Shown here: one piece after another, positions 46,931 to 56,480 of the stretch | Position numbering within the stretch: position 1 is the first letter of the stretch | Layout: each line of letters opens with the position of its first letter | Source of the DNA: Thiothrix lacustris DSM 21227 | Lineage (GTDB): Bacteria; Pseudomonadota; Gammaproteobacteria; Thiotrichales; Thiotrichaceae | DNA: 64,000 nucleotides | Direction of reading: 5' to 3' | Assembly (NCBI RefSeq): GCF_000621325.1 | Contig: NZ_JHYQ01000001.1 | Coordinates: 238,956 to 302,955, forward strand | The notes under the pieces: model-generated | Told to the model about the DNA's origin: nothing | Seen by the model: only the letters and a program-made list of their open reading frames with translations | The model's database searches: none | Made by a program: the position numbers and the translations under genes

Positions 46931-48267
46931 TCGCGTTCAAACTCCAGTGCCATACCGAGAGGCATAACATCCAATAGCTTGCCATCCCGCCAAACCAGCT
47001 GCCCATTCACCAAGGTAGCGGCAATACTGGAGCGGAATTCGTAACCATCAAAGGGTGACCAACCACACTTTGAAAGGCTATTGGCGTGCGTTGACACAAA
47101 GGACTTCTCCAGATCAACCAAGGTCAGATCTGCCCAGTAGCCTTCGCGGATATAGCCACGATCTTTAATATTAAACATTTCCGCAACAGCATGACTGGTC
47201 TTTTCAACAATAAATTCCAGCGTGAAGATACCATCCTGATAATGCTCAAGCACTGTAGGCAGCGCATATTGCACCAATGGCAGGCCAGAAGGCGCTTTGA
47301 AATAACTGGGGTTCTGCTTCTCTTCCCACGTATGCGGTGCATGGTCGGTACCGATCACATCCAGACGTCCATCTAACAGTGCTTGAATGAGACCCGCGCG
47401 GTCTTCCGCCGTCTTGATCGCCGGATTACACTTAATGAGGGAGCCTTTGGTCGCATAATCCTCATCCGCAAAATGCAGAAAATGAACACAAGCTTCTGCG
47501 GTAATAAGCTTATCCTTCAAAGCGGCATCAGAAAACATCTCTGCTTCCTTTGCTGTCGAAATATGCAGAATATGCAAACGCGTACCACAACGTTTAGCCA
47601 ACTCTATGGCCATCGACGACGATTGGTAACAAGCTGCTTCGCTACGGATAGTCGGGTGCAAATTAAACGGGATATTGTCACCGTAAATACTGCGGTAACT
47701 TTCCTCATTTTCCATGATAGTTGGCATATCTTCACAATGCGCCGCAATCAACGTTGGCGCATGAGTAAAAATCTTCTCCAACACTTCAGGGTCATCCACC
47801 AACATATTGCCAGTCGATGCCCCCATGAACACTTTCACGCCACAAGCATCCTTCGGATTTAAGGCCTTAATAGCCTCAAGATTATCGTTGGATGCACCCA
47901 AGTAAAAGGCATAATTCCCCACTGAACGTCCCGCCGCCAATTGCTTTTTGGCATTAAGCGTAGCGGAATCCAAGGTATTTGGAATGGTATTGGGCATATC
48001 CATGAAACTGGTAATCCCACCAGCAACCGCTGCACGGCTCTCGGTCGCCATATCAGCCTTGTGGATCAGACCCGGTTCACGGAAATGTACTTGATCATCA
48101 ATCATACCCGGCAGTAAATGCAGTCCAGCAGCATCCAACACCTCGACGCCCGGTGCGGACAAATGACGGCCAATGGAAGCGATTCGCCCATTATGAATGA
48201 GCACGTCAGCTTCCGTAATCTGCCCTTCATTGACCAGATTTGCATTGACAATCAACAGTGAACTCAT
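46927..48267 (-). CDS. pyrC: Dihydroorotase
   Basis: This 446-residue amidohydrolase has metal ligands in DDQVHFREPGL, the bridging-lysine segment GVKVFMGASTGNM, a further ligand in LIAAHCED and the catalytic Asp in DVIGTDHAPHTWEEK. It closes carbamoyl-aspartate to dihydroorotate in pyrimidine synthesis. The sequence type resembles the long class I dihydroorotases rather than the short E. coli PyrC. folA lies 20 bases upstream on the same strand. Confidence 0.93.
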   Translation of the reverse strand: MSSLLIVNANLVNEGQITEADVLIHNGRIASIGRHLSAPGVEVLDAAGLHLLPGMIDDQVHFREPGLIHKADMATESRAAVAGGITSFMDMPNTIPNTLDSATLNAKKQLAAGRSVGNYAFYLGASNDNLEAIKALNPKDACGVKVFMGASTGNMLVDDPEVLEKIFTHAPTLIAAHCEDMPTIMENEESYRSIYGDNIPFNLHPTIRSEAACYQSSSMAIELAKRCGTRLHILHISTAKEAEMFSDAALKDKLITAEACVHFLHFADEDYATKGSLIKCNPAIKTAEDRAGLIQALLDGRLDVIGTDHAPHTWEEKQNPSYFKAPSGLPLVQYALPTVLEHYQDGIFTLEFIVEKTSHAVAEMFNIKDRGYIREGYWADLTLVDLEKSFVSTHANSLSKCGWSPFDGYEFRSSIAATLVNGQLVWRDGKLLDVMPLGMALEFERD

Positions 48268-48287
48268 AGGGAGGAGTCTCCTTGAAA

Positions 48288-48773
48288 TCAGGATTCCCGT
48301 TCAAGAATCAGGAAGGAATAGGGGTAAGGGTTTTTGGCATCAGTAGTACAGTTAATTCGCTCTACTTCATGCCATTGATATTGATTATAGTCAGGAAAAA
48401 AAGTATCGCCTGTAAAATCAGCATCAATTAGGGTTAAATACAGACGGTCGGCACGTGTTAGAAAATATTGATAAATTTGTGCCCCCCCTACCACCATGAC
48501 TTCAGGTTCAGCCGCAACAGCTTCCCAAGCCTCATCCGGTGAAGAAAACCGCTCTGCCCCACTCGGGTTAAACGTTACATCGCGTGAAATCACCAAATTA
48601 CGGCGTCCTGGTAAGGCGCGTCCAATCGAATCCCAAGTCTTACGTCCCATAATAATGGGCTTACCTAAGGTATTCTTTTTAAACCAAGCAAGATCAGCGG
48701 GCAAATGCCAAGGCATATTGCCTTCACACCCGATTACCCGCTGATGTGCCATCGCTGCAATCAGTGACAGCAT
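48288..48773 (-). CDS. folA: Dihydrofolate reductase
   Basis: DHFR (161 residues) regenerates tetrahydrofolate with NADPH. It shows the active-site loop RVIGCEGNMPWHLPADL, IIMGRKTWDSIGRALPGR for cofactor binding and VMVVGGAQIYQYFL. The acidic residue is the Asp in LPADLAWF. It follows sspB by five bases. Confidence 0.97.
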   Translation of the reverse strand: MLSLIAAMAHQRVIGCEGNMPWHLPADLAWFKKNTLGKPIIMGRKTWDSIGRALPGRRNLVISRDVTFNPSGAERFSSPDEAWEAVAAEPEVMVVGGAQIYQYFLTRADRLYLTLIDADFTGDTFFPDYNQYQWHEVERINCTTDAKNPYPYSFLILERES

Positions 48774-48778
48774 TGGTA

Positions 48779-49300
48779 TTACTTGACCACCCGCAAAGCA
48801 GGGCGTTTAGTAGGTTTTGGCGGTGATGGTGGTGTTTCATCCTGATCATTATCACCATCATCTGAAGCGCTATCATCACCGCTGCTCACTGCCGCACCAG
48901 CAACCGTTGCCAATGACGGACGCGGCGTTGGTACTTCAGCAGCAGGAATCGCCATGCTTTCTGCATATTCCTCCGGTGGGAATTGCAGGGCATCCTGTGT
49001 TTCACGCGCATAAACAGCCATGATCGACCACATAGGTAACCAGATCGACATCGATCGGCCGCCGAAACGCGCATTAAAGGTCACCTGATCATTGTCCATC
49101 ATCAGATTATTGGCCGCAGTCATGCTGATATTCAACACAATACTGCCATCTTTGACAAACTGACGAGGCACTTGAACTTGCTCGGAACGTGCGTCCACCA
49201 TAATGTGTGGTGTCATACCGTTATCCACGATCCACTCATAGAAGGCACGCAGCAGATAAGGACGCTTCGGTGTCGTATTGGGTAAATTAGGCTCACTCAT
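48779..49300 (-). CDS. sspB: ClpXP adaptor SspB
   Basis: SspB (173 residues) delivers ssrA-tagged proteins to ClpXP. The N-terminal domain (YLLRAFYEWIVDNGMTPHI) and the GRSMSIWLPMWSIMAVYARE region are conserved. An acidic linker (DDSASDDGDNDQDE) leads to the C-terminal ClpX-binding tail RPALRVVK. Its start overlaps the sspA stop by four bases. Confidence 0.96.
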   Translation of the reverse strand: MSEPNLPNTTPKRPYLLRAFYEWIVDNGMTPHIMVDARSEQVQVPRQFVKDGSIVLNISMTAANNLMMDNDQVTFNARFGGRSMSIWLPMWSIMAVYARETQDALQFPPEEYAESMAIPAAEVPTPRPSLATVAGAAVSSGDDSASDDGDNDQDETPPSPPKPTKRPALRVVK

Positions 49301-49926
49301 GGGCGGATCGACTTTTCAACCTTACTTAACGATTGCTGGAATGCCTCACGTGAAAACACACGCTCCATGTATTTCAGGATAGGTTTACCCTGTTTTTCTG
49401 GCACATCAATACCATATTTAGGCAAACGCCATAAAATGGGGGCAATCGTGCAATCCACTAACGAAAAGTCATCACTCAAAAAGTAAGGCTTCACGGAAAA
49501 CACTTCTGCCGCAGACAACACGCTTTCTCGTAAGATTTTGCGTGCCTGCGATGCAGTCGCGTCATCACCATGTTCAATATCACTGACCAGTGAAAACCAG
49601 TCTTTTTCAATACGGAACAATGCTAAACGAGAATGCGCTCGCGTCACTGGGTCAACCGGCATTAATGGCGGGTGTGGGAAACGCTCATCCAAATATTCCA
49701 TGATGATACGCGCATCATACAACACCAGATCACGGTCAAGTAACGTTGGTGTCGTATTGTAAGGGTTCAACTCCGCGAGATCTTCAGGTTTGTTATCGGG
49801 GTTGATATTGAGAATGTCGACGGTAATATCTTTTTCCGCCAACACAATACGCACCCGATGGCTGTCTGCACAGTCAGGCGCGGAAAATAATGTCATGACA
49901 GATCTTCGGCTGGAAAGCGAAGCCAT
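49297..49926 (-). CDS. sspA: Stringent starvation protein A
   Basis: SspA (209 residues) is a glutathione-transferase-fold protein that binds RNA polymerase in stress. It has RRSVMTLFSAPDCADSHRVR at the start, ARIIMEYLDERFPHPPLMPV and RIEKDWFS, as in E. coli SspA. ATG 49926 aligns with the E. coli start. It heads sspA-sspB and follows a terminator after petC. Confidence 0.96.
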   Translation of the reverse strand: MASLSSRRSVMTLFSAPDCADSHRVRIVLAEKDITVDILNINPDNKPEDLAELNPYNTTPTLLDRDLVLYDARIIMEYLDERFPHPPLMPVDPVTRAHSRLALFRIEKDWFSLVSDIEHGDDATASQARKILRESVLSAAEVFSVKPYFLSDDFSLVDCTIAPILWRLPKYGIDVPEKQGKPILKYMERVFSREAFQQSLSKVEKSIRP

Positions 49927-49953
49927 ATAAGCGGGACTCCCTGTACTTAAAAC

Positions 49954-49986
49954 AAAAAAGCCACTCTATAGTACACTAGAGTGGCT
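49954..49986 (-). terminator. Intrinsic terminator after petABC
   Basis: On the minus strand a perfect ten-base stem (AGCCACTCTA with TAGAGTGGCT, loop of eight) is followed by six T residues. It lies 25 bases after the petC stop and ends the cytochrome bc1 operon before sspA. Confidence 0.9.
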
Positions 49987-50010
49987 TCAAGGTGTTATAC
50001 CGACGAAGGA

Positions 50011-50775
50011 TTAATGGACATCCTTCCAGTATTCCTTTTTCAGGAAATACGCAAGCACGGCAAACAGCCCGAGGAACAACAATACCAATACACCGTAACT
50101 TTTACGATGCAATGCTGCTGGCTCACCTACATAGGTCAAGAAGTTGGTAATATCTCGTGCAACTTTGTCATACTCAGCGGGAGACATGCTGCCTGCTTTT
50201 ACAGTTTTCATCTCACAATGTTCAACTGCATGCTCACCCTCACCTTCCTTGGTGCACTCCTTCTCTTGCAAACCTTGCAACTCCCACAGGACGTGTGGCA
50301 TACCAACGTTCGGGAACACAGTATTGTTCACGCCCATCGGACGGCTTTCATCCACGTAGAACGCCTTCAGGTAGCTATAAATCCAGTCAGAGCCACGTGA
50401 ACGTCCAACCAGCGACAAATCTGGCGGCGGCGCACCGAACCATTCTGCTGACTGCTTTGGGGACATCCCATTTTTCATCAGCTCACCGGCTTTAGTGGAC
50501 TCACCATCGGTACGCGTGAAAATCAGGTTTTTAGTGACCTGTTCTTCCGTCAAACCTAAATCTGCTGCCACACGGTTGTAGCGGCTAAAGTTTAGAGAAT
50601 GGCAACCCATGCAGTAGTTAGCGAAATATTTCGCCCCTATTTGCAGACTGGCTTGGTCGTGAATATTAACATTCGCCGACTCTAGATGAACGCCATCTTC
50701 ATTAGCCAAAGCAGTACCAGACACCACCATCGAAGCTGACAGTGCGAACATTACACTTGCAATAAATTTTTTCAT
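50011..50775 (-). CDS. petC: Cytochrome c1 of the bc1 complex
   Basis: Cytochrome c1 (254 residues) passes electrons from the Rieske protein to soluble cytochrome c. It has a signal peptide, haem motif CMGCH in YFANYCMGCHSLNFSRYN, a methionine-ligand region near RPMGVNNTVFPNVGMPHVL, and a C-terminal membrane helix (VLVLLFLGLFAVLAYFL). ATG 50775 has GAGGT just upstream; the longer GTG start adds three residues. It follows petB by 12 bases. Confidence 0.96.
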   Translation of the reverse strand: MKKFIASVMFALSASMVVSGTALANEDGVHLESANVNIHDQASLQIGAKYFANYCMGCHSLNFSRYNRVAADLGLTEEQVTKNLIFTRTDGESTKAGELMKNGMSPKQSAEWFGAPPPDLSLVGRSRGSDWIYSYLKAFYVDESRPMGVNNTVFPNVGMPHVLWELQGLQEKECTKEGEGEHAVEHCEMKTVKAGSMSPAEYDKVARDITNFLTYVGEPAALHRKSYGVLVLLFLGLFAVLAYFLKKEYWKDVH

Positions 50776-50787
50776 GTTTGTCACACC

Positions 50788-52215
50788 TCAACCTGTTACA
50801 CGGTCAGGAACTGGCTTTTCTTCATTGCAGCTCGCTTTGAAAGCAGGCAACAACAAGGTCAGCGCCAGATAGCCTACCGGCCAAATAGCCTGAATAAGCA
50901 TTTGGTTTAATGCTTCAGGGTCACTACCGGGCACTCGGAAAGTAAAGTCATAGGCAATAATCGCCGCCAACAGAATACCAAACCACATCACATACTTCGC
51001 TTTAGAAGGATTGCTATGAATCCACAATACTACGAAGAAAATGAAGTAAATTTGGGTCATGCGTGTACCCAGTTCTTTGAATGCTGGTGTAACTGCCTCA
51101 ACACCCATCCAACCTAACACCAAGAACACAGCTGCAAACAACAACAGATTGATCTTGTGAGCAGTATTACGATAGCGCCAAGATTTCATTGGATTACGGT
51201 CGATCCAAGGCAACACAAACAGCACTGCAATCGCAGCAAACATCGCCAATGTACCAAAGAACGGGTCAGGAATCGCACGCAGAACCGTATAGAACGGCGT
51301 GAAGTACCAAACAGGTGCAATGTGCAACGGTGTTTTCAGCGCATTGGCAGGTTCAAAGTTTGGCTTTTCCAGGAAGTAACCACCACCTTCAGGTACAAAG
51401 AACAGGATAGCGAAGAAGCCAATCAGGAACACGACCACACCCAGAATGTCTTTAACAGAGTAGTAAGGGTGGAACGGAATACCATCAGTCGGGGCAGTTT
51501 CGCTCCAACGGTTGCCTTTAGGGCCTTGCTTGATTTCAACGCCGTCAGGGTTGTTGGAACCCACTGCGTGCAGTGCCACAATGTGGACAAACACCAATGC
51601 AGGCAGCACCAGCGAAGGCAGGAAGAAATGCAGCGCAAAGAAACGGTTCAGGGTTGCATCACCGAGTACGAAGTCACCACGAATCCAAGTAGACAAGCCT
51701 TCACCTATCACCGGAATCGTATTGAACAGGTTGATGATAACCTGCGCACCCCAGTAAGACATTTGACCCCAAGGCAGCAAATAGCCCATGAAGGCTGTTG
51801 CCATCAGCGCCAGATAAATCGCCATACCGATCAACCAGATCAGTTCGCGCTTGCCTTTGTAGGATCCGTAAATCAGCGCACGGAACATGTGCAGGTACAC
51901 CACGATAAAGAACGCAGAAGCGCCCGTAGAGTGCATGTAGCGGATAAACCAGCCACCCGGCACATCACGCATGATGTATTCAACCGAAGCAAACGCCAAA
52001 CCGGTATCCGGCTTGTAATGGAAGGCTAGGAACAGGCCAGAGAAAATCTGGATAACCAGTACCAGCATCGCCAGTGAACCGAAGAAATACCAGAAATTGA
52101 AGTTTTTAGGCGCATAGTAACCAGCCAAATGCGCTTGCCAGGTTTCCATCATCGGGAAGCGGTCTTCGACCCAACCCAAGAAACCCTTGTAATTATGTGC
52201 GGGACGCTCTGCCAT
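50788..52215 (-). CDS. petB: Cytochrome b of the bc1 complex
   Basis: This 475-residue integral membrane protein carries haems bL and bH and the quinol sites. The Qo motif appears as the PEW-like region changed to VPEGGGYFLEKPNFEPAN. Haem histidines lie in FRALIYGSYKG-adjacent helices and in HFFLPSLVLPALVFVHIVALH. It is somewhat longer than usual at both ends. It overlaps the Rieske stop by one base in operon petA-petB-petC. Confidence 0.96.
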   Translation of the reverse strand: MAERPAHNYKGFLGWVEDRFPMMETWQAHLAGYYAPKNFNFWYFFGSLAMLVLVIQIFSGLFLAFHYKPDTGLAFASVEYIMRDVPGGWFIRYMHSTGASAFFIVVYLHMFRALIYGSYKGKRELIWLIGMAIYLALMATAFMGYLLPWGQMSYWGAQVIINLFNTIPVIGEGLSTWIRGDFVLGDATLNRFFALHFFLPSLVLPALVFVHIVALHAVGSNNPDGVEIKQGPKGNRWSETAPTDGIPFHPYYSVKDILGVVVFLIGFFAILFFVPEGGGYFLEKPNFEPANALKTPLHIAPVWYFTPFYTVLRAIPDPFFGTLAMFAAIAVLFVLPWIDRNPMKSWRYRNTAHKINLLLFAAVFLVLGWMGVEAVTPAFKELGTRMTQIYFIFFVVLWIHSNPSKAKYVMWFGILLAAIIAYDFTFRVPGSDPEALNQMLIQAIWPVGYLALTLLLPAFKASCNEEKPVPDRVTG

Positions 52216-52817
52216 TATGCTTTACCTCCGTCTTCACCGATCAGGATAGTGTTGTCGTCTTTGAAGTAATATGGAGGTACTTCAAGGTTCGCCCCGGCTG
52301 GAACGTTCTTGAAAACGCGACCGGCTAGGTCGAATTTAGAACCGTGGCACGGGCAATACCAACCACCTTTCCAATCTGCACCCAAGTCAGCCGGAGCCAG
52401 CTCAGGACGGTAGGTTGGAGAGCAACCCAAATGGGTGCAAATTCCAACCAATACCAGATACTGTTCCTTACCTTCGCGGGTACGTGCCAAATTCTTGGCA
52501 TATTCTGGCTGCTGCTTGATATTTTCGGAATTCGGATCTTTTAGATTATCAGCAAGACCCGCCAAAGTATCCAGCATTTCCTTAGTACGGTTAACCAGCC
52601 ACACTGGCTTACCGCGCCAAATCACGCGAATCAATTGTCCCGGCTCGGCCTTAGTCACAGAAACCTCAACCGGTGCACCAGCGGCAAGCGCCCGCGCACT
52701 AGGATTCCATGAATTAAGGAACGGAGCCGCAACCGCTGCCACCCCTGCTGCCCCTACCACTGATGTGGCGGCAATCAGGACGCGGCGACGGCCTTTATCT
52801 ACTCCAGAATTTGCCAT
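52215..52817 (-). CDS. petA: Rieske iron-sulfur protein of the bc1 complex
   Basis: The Rieske subunit (200 residues) takes electrons from quinol. It has a Tat-type N-terminus (KGRRRVLIAATSVVGAAG) with a membrane helix, and the 2Fe-2S boxes CTHLGCSPTY and CPCHGSKFD. ATG 52817 follows a GGGAG site. The 279 bases upstream hold the operon promoter and an Fnr-like dyad at 53022-53035. Confidence 0.97.
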   Translation of the reverse strand: MANSGVDKGRRRVLIAATSVVGAAGVAAVAAPFLNSWNPSARALAAGAPVEVSVTKAEPGQLIRVIWRGKPVWLVNRTKEMLDTLAGLADNLKDPNSENIKQQPEYAKNLARTREGKEQYLVLVGICTHLGCSPTYRPELAPADLGADWKGGWYCPCHGSKFDLAGRVFKNVPAGANLEVPPYYFKDDNTILIGEDGGKA

Positions 52818-53021
52818 CGTAAGCACTCTCCCAAATGTTCAAAACTTAATCTGCACCATTACTGCAATACTGTCAAAATACACTTGCAATAATGTTAAAT
52901 TTCTGAGCTATAAACTCAAACATGGCTATATTAGCATATGCTAAAAAACAATGTAGGATGTCCGAACTCACTTCTAAAATCAAGCAGAAATGAGCAGTGT
53001 GAACCCTAAAAAACCGACTGT

Positions 53022-53035
53022 TTGATTTAAGTCAA
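53022..53035. promoter_or_regulatory. FNR/ANR-like dyad upstream of petABC
   Basis: TTGATTTAAGTCAA matches the Fnr consensus at nine of ten defined positions. It lies about 205 bases before the petA start, in the gap between petA and the NIF3 gene. The promoter is not identified, so regulation of petABC by oxygen through this site is only a suggestion. Confidence 0.45.
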
Positions 53036-53096
53036 TACACCGCCCTACCAGCTAGGCGCGGCAATAATAGCACAAACCCAAACAAAATAACCTGAC

Positions 53097-53852
53097 TTAT
53101 ACCGGGTTATTGATATCGATAAAGCGGTGTTCCAAACCAAATTCATCTGCTAAATGCTTGCCTAGCGCTTTTATACCATAACGCTCAGTCGCATGATGCC
53201 CCGCAGCAATATAATGAATGCCGTTTTCACGGGCGAAATGCACGGTATGTTCGGAAATCTCACCACTCAAATAGGTATCCGCCCCCAACTCGAAGGCTTG
53301 CTGGATGTAACCTTGTGCACCACCCGTACACCAAGCGATACGCTGCACCGGATGTTCACCGCCCGCAATCAACAAGGGTTCACGTGCCAAGGCCGTTGCC
53401 ACTTGCTGCCCAAAATCTGCCAGCGACACGGGTTCGCTTACCGAACCGATATTACCCACGCTTTGCAACTCACGCTCATCCATCACCCCTTCGTTGCGGA
53501 TACCCAATAACATCGCGAGTTGCGCGTTATTGCCGAGTTCCGGGTGCGCATCCAGCGGCAAATGGTACCCCAGCAAACTGATGTCATGCTGGATCAAGGT
53601 GGCAATACGCTGCTTTTTCATGCCTCGAATCACGGGTGATTCACCTTTCCAGAAATAACCGTGATGCACCAATACCGCATCTGCCCCGTATTCGACGGCG
53701 GCATCCAGCAGGGCTTGGGAAGCGGTTACGCCGGTCACAATCCGGGTGACTTCTGCCCTGCCCTCAACCTGCAAACCATTGGGCGCATAGTCGCGGAACT
53801 TGCCAATATTCAGCAGCTTATTGAGGTAAGTTTCTAAGGTGTAAAGGTTCAT
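53097..53852 (-). CDS. NIF3/YbgI-family dinuclear metal protein
   Basis: The 251-residue protein matches YbgI (247 residues in E. coli): [29 protein letters not shown] with metal-binding histidines, [38 protein letters not shown] and [11 protein letters not shown]. The family binds two metals and may act on folate or nucleotides; the reaction is unsettled. Its start overlaps the hisC stop by four bases. Confidence 0.94.
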   Translation of the reverse strand: MNLYTLETYLNKLLNIGKFRDYAPNGLQVEGRAEVTRIVTGVTASQALLDAAVEYGADAVLVHHGYFWKGESPVIRGMKKQRIATLIQHDISLLGYHLPLDAHPELGNNAQLAMLLGIRNEGVMDERELQSVGNIGSVSEPVSLADFGQQVATALAREPLLIAGGEHPVQRIAWCTGGAQGYIQQAFELGADTYLSGEISEHTVHFARENGIHYIAAGHHATERYGIKALGKHLADEFGLEHRFIDINNPV

Positions 53853-54901
53853 AGTTCAGCAAGTATTTGCAAGAAAGTGTTCATTTCATCATCTGTACCG
53901 ATGGTGATGCGCAAGTATTCGTTAATACGCAGCTTGTTGAAATAGCGTACCAGCACGCCGCGCTGCTTCAATGCCAGATACAGGGCTTCGGCATTGCCTG
54001 CGGGCGGGCGGGCAAACACGAAATTGGCCGCCGAGGGCAATACGCTAAAACCCAGTTCGGTGAGTTTTTGCACCGTCATTTCACGGGTGGCGATGATTTG
54101 CTGGCAAGTACTCGCGAAGTACTCCTTGTCACGCATCGCCGCCGCCGCCCCGGCAATCGCCATGCGCCCCAGCGGGTAAGAGTTGAAGGAATTTTTCACC
54201 CGTTCCAACGCATTGATGAGGTCGGGATGTCCAACCGCAAACCCGACCCGCAACCCGGCGAGGGAGCGCGATTTGGAGAAAGTTTGCACCACCAATAGGT
54301 TCGGATACTTCGCTGTCAGCGGAATCGCAGTTTCTGCGCCGAAGTCGACGTAGGCTTCGTCCACCACGACCACGGAATCGCGGTTGGCTTGCAGCAAGGT
54401 TTCAATCACATCCAGCCCGACCGCCATGCTGGTGGGTGCATTGGGGTTGGGGAAGATAATACCGCCGTTTTTGCCGCTGAAATCCTTCAAGTTCAGGCTG
54501 AAATCGTCCCGCAGCGGGATTTTCTTCGTCTCAATCTGGTAGAAATTGGCGTAGACCGGGTAGAAGCTGTAGCTGATGTCCGGGTACAGCAGTGGCGCAT
54601 CGTGCTTGAGCAGGCCACAGAAAACATGTGCTAACACTTCATCCGAACCGTTACCGGCGAAGATATTGGCGCGTTCGACGCTGTAGTAGTCGGCGATGGC
54701 ATCCTTGAGTTCATCCGCATTCGGGTCGGGATAGAGGCGCAAGCGCTCATCCGCCGCCGCATGGATCGCCGCCAGTGCGTTGGGCGAAGGCGGGTACGGG
54801 CATTCGTTGGTGTTCAGCTTGACATAGCGCTGGTCTTTGGGCTGCTCGCCCGGCACATACGGGTCGAGATCGTGTACCAGTTTGCTCCAATATTGGCTCA
54901 T
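53849..54901 (-). CDS. hisC: Histidinol-phosphate aminotransferase
   Basis: HisC (350 residues) is a PLP enzyme of histidine synthesis. It has [13 protein letters not shown] near the start, [18 protein letters not shown] and the PLP lysine in [16 protein letters not shown]. The open frame extends 20 codons upstream; ATG 54901 starts at [18 protein letters not shown], the usual start. No other his genes are nearby. It is divergent from the hydrolase gene. Confidence 0.94.
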   Translation of the reverse strand: MSQYWSKLVHDLDPYVPGEQPKDQRYVKLNTNECPYPPSPNALAAIHAAADERLRLYPDPNADELKDAIADYYSVERANIFAGNGSDEVLAHVFCGLLKHDAPLLYPDISYSFYPVYANFYQIETKKIPLRDDFSLNLKDFSGKNGGIIFPNPNAPTSMAVGLDVIETLLQANRDSVVVVDEAYVDFGAETAIPLTAKYPNLLVVQTFSKSRSLAGLRVGFAVGHPDLINALERVKNSFNSYPLGRMAIAGAAAAMRDKEYFASTCQQIIATREMTVQKLTELGFSVLPSAANFVFARPPAGNAEALYLALKQRGVLVRYFNKLRINEYLRITIGTDDEMNTFLQILAEL

Positions 54902-54943
54902 ACGTACTTCCGATAAGGAATGTAAACATGTGATGATATAGGG

Positions 54944-55906
54944 ATGAAACGAATCCAGCAATCAACATTCCATCCTGCATGGTGGCTAAAATCGCCCCAC
55001 CTGCAAACCCTGTGGCCAGTATTTTTCCGCAGCCGCCCCCATCTCGACTTGCAACACGAACGTTTAGAACTCGCCGATGGTGATTTCATCGATCTTGCCT
55101 TTCATCCGCGCCCCGACTCGCCGCTGGTGCTGGTTATCCACGGACTGGAAGGTTCGCTGGAATCGCATTACGCCCAGACCCTGATGCAAGCATTGCACAA
55201 AGCCGGGTTTGCCAGCGTCTTCATGCACCTGCGCGGATGCAGCGGCACTCCCAATCGGCTAGCCAGCAGCTACCATTCGGGTCGCACGGCGGATGTGGCA
55301 GAAGTGCTTGCCCACCTGCGCAACACGGGCAGGATGCCAGAGGCAGCGGTCGGTTTCTCGCTCGGCGGCAACCTGATCCTTAAATACGCAGGGGAAACAG
55401 AAGCGGAGTCAGGGCTAAAAGCGGTAGTCGCAGTTTCCATCCCCTTTCAGCTTGAGGAATGCGCCCGCAAGTTGGAAAAAGGTTTTTCGGTGATTTACGG
55501 GCGTTACCTGACGGGCAAGTTGAAAGCCGCCTACCGCAACAAGTTCAGCCAGATGCCCAGCCCCTTACCGCTCAACATCAATACCGTGGGTACGATTTTT
55601 GACTTCGACGACCAGATTACCGCCACGTTGAATGGCTTTGATGGCGCACACGACTATTACACACGCAGCAGCTCCGCGCAGTTCCTGAAAAATATTCAGA
55701 CGCCAACGCTAATTATCCATGCGCAGGATGACCCGTTCATGTACCCCAGTACCGCACCAACAGAAGCTATGCTAAGTGATGATGTAACGCTGGAATTGAC
55801 GACACACGGCGGGCACGTGGGCTTTGTAGGTGGGCGTGTGCCGTGGCGAGCAGAGTATTGGTTAGAAACGCGAATTATAGAGTGGTTGCAAATGCAGTTA
55901 CATTAA
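54944..55906 (+). CDS. YheT-like alpha/beta hydrolase
   Basis: This 320-residue protein matches YheT-type hydrolases: [17 protein letters not shown] near the start, [16 protein letters not shown] oxyanion region, nucleophile elbow [13 protein letters not shown] (Ser), acid in [12 protein letters not shown] and His in [11 protein letters not shown]. The substrate is unknown, probably an ester. It is the last chromosomal gene before the mobile element. Confidence 0.92.
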   Translation: MKRIQQSTFHPAWWLKSPHLQTLWPVFFRSRPHLDLQHERLELADGDFIDLAFHPRPDSPLVLVIHGLEGSLESHYAQTLMQALHKAGFASVFMHLRGCSGTPNRLASSYHSGRTADVAEVLAHLRNTGRMPEAAVGFSLGGNLILKYAGETEAESGLKAVVAVSIPFQLEECARKLEKGFSVIYGRYLTGKLKAAYRNKFSQMPSPLPLNINTVGTIFDFDDQITATLNGFDGAHDYYTRSSSAQFLKNIQTPTLIIHAQDDPFMYPSTAPTEAMLSDDVTLELTTHGGHVGFVGGRVPWRAEYWLETRIIEWLQMQLH

Positions 55907-55910
55907 AAAC

Positions 55911-55946
55911 AAAAAAACCCCTTAATTTTCTTTAAAAATTAAGGGG
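55911..55946. terminator. Strong hairpin at the chromosome/element junction
   Basis: CCCCTTAATTTT pairs with AAAATTAAGGGG around a short loop. A seven-A run on the left gives a T-run on the minus strand, so it is best oriented to stop transcripts coming from the element. It may also serve the hydrolase gene. Confidence 0.8.
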
Positions 55947-56020
55947 TTATTGGCGGCGACTACGGCATTCAGAACGCAAATAACTGATAAAAATGAATTT
56001 ATCCATATTCAATTTTCACC

Positions 56021-56193
56021 GATACCAACAACTATACCAACATTCTGAGAGTTCACCCCGTTTTTAGCCGTCCAGCACGCACCCTGAAACATGCCATAAC
56101 CCCGCATCCTAGGGTTAACCCTAATTCTGGTAAATCGGCCTATGTTGGTATAGCTGTTGGTATCACCTGCACTCTCTGGACGCGATACCAACA
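56021..56193. repeat. Inverted and direct TACCAACA repeats around a palindrome
   Basis: A 23-base arm at 56021-56043 is repeated inverted at 56142-56164 with one mismatch. Each arm holds two direct copies of a TACCAACA motif 12 bases apart. A fifth copy (GATACCAACA) lies at 56184-56193. Between the arms, TAGGGTTAACCCTA at 56110-56123 is a perfect palindrome. No gene is credible here. The pattern suggests protein-binding sites at an origin or an end of the element. Confidence 0.75.
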
Positions 56194-56288
56194 AAAGACA
56201 AACAGAAAGCGAACCACTGGCAAGCCACCAGCACCACAAAGAAAAAAAATATTATTTTCTGGGGGGACTGTATATTCCTGAAAAAACT

Positions 56289-56425
56289 GTCTTTTGTCTT
56301 GTTGTGTGTTTTTTACTTTAAAAATCAATAACTTAATGTTGATTTTTACAAGACAAAACGCTTTTTGGTTTTGTCTTAAGACAAAAGTTTTTGTCTTGTT
56401 TGTCTTTTTCGTGCCGTTTTGTCTT
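56289..56425. repeat. GTCTT-rich repeat cluster with 18-base palindrome
   Basis: Eight copies of GTCTT (six forward at 56289, 56296, 56373, 56393, 56402 and 56421; two reverse at 56350 and 56378) lie within about 140 AT-rich bases. Two of them form the perfect palindrome TTTTGTCTTAAGACAAAA at 56369-56386. An AAAAATCAA/TTGATTTTT hairpin sits near 56320-56346. It lies directly downstream of the DUF927 gene and is a candidate replication or regulatory region of the element. Confidence 0.65.
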
Positions 56426-56437
56426 GTCCAGACACAC

Positions 56438-56460
56438 AAAAGCCACCTCTAAGGGTGGCT
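56438..56460 (-). terminator. Terminator after the DUF927 gene
   Basis: On the minus strand AGCCACC and GGTGGCT arms around a short loop are followed by TTTT. It is 20 bases after the stop of the DUF927 gene and probably ends the element operon. Confidence 0.75.
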
Positions 56461-56480
56461 CGTTGCTTGGGTTGGCTGAA

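Noticed and set aside
56009..56439. Short minus-strand frames in the repeat region
   Set aside because: They run across inverted repeats and the terminator and encode low-complexity sequence; the region reads as non-coding.
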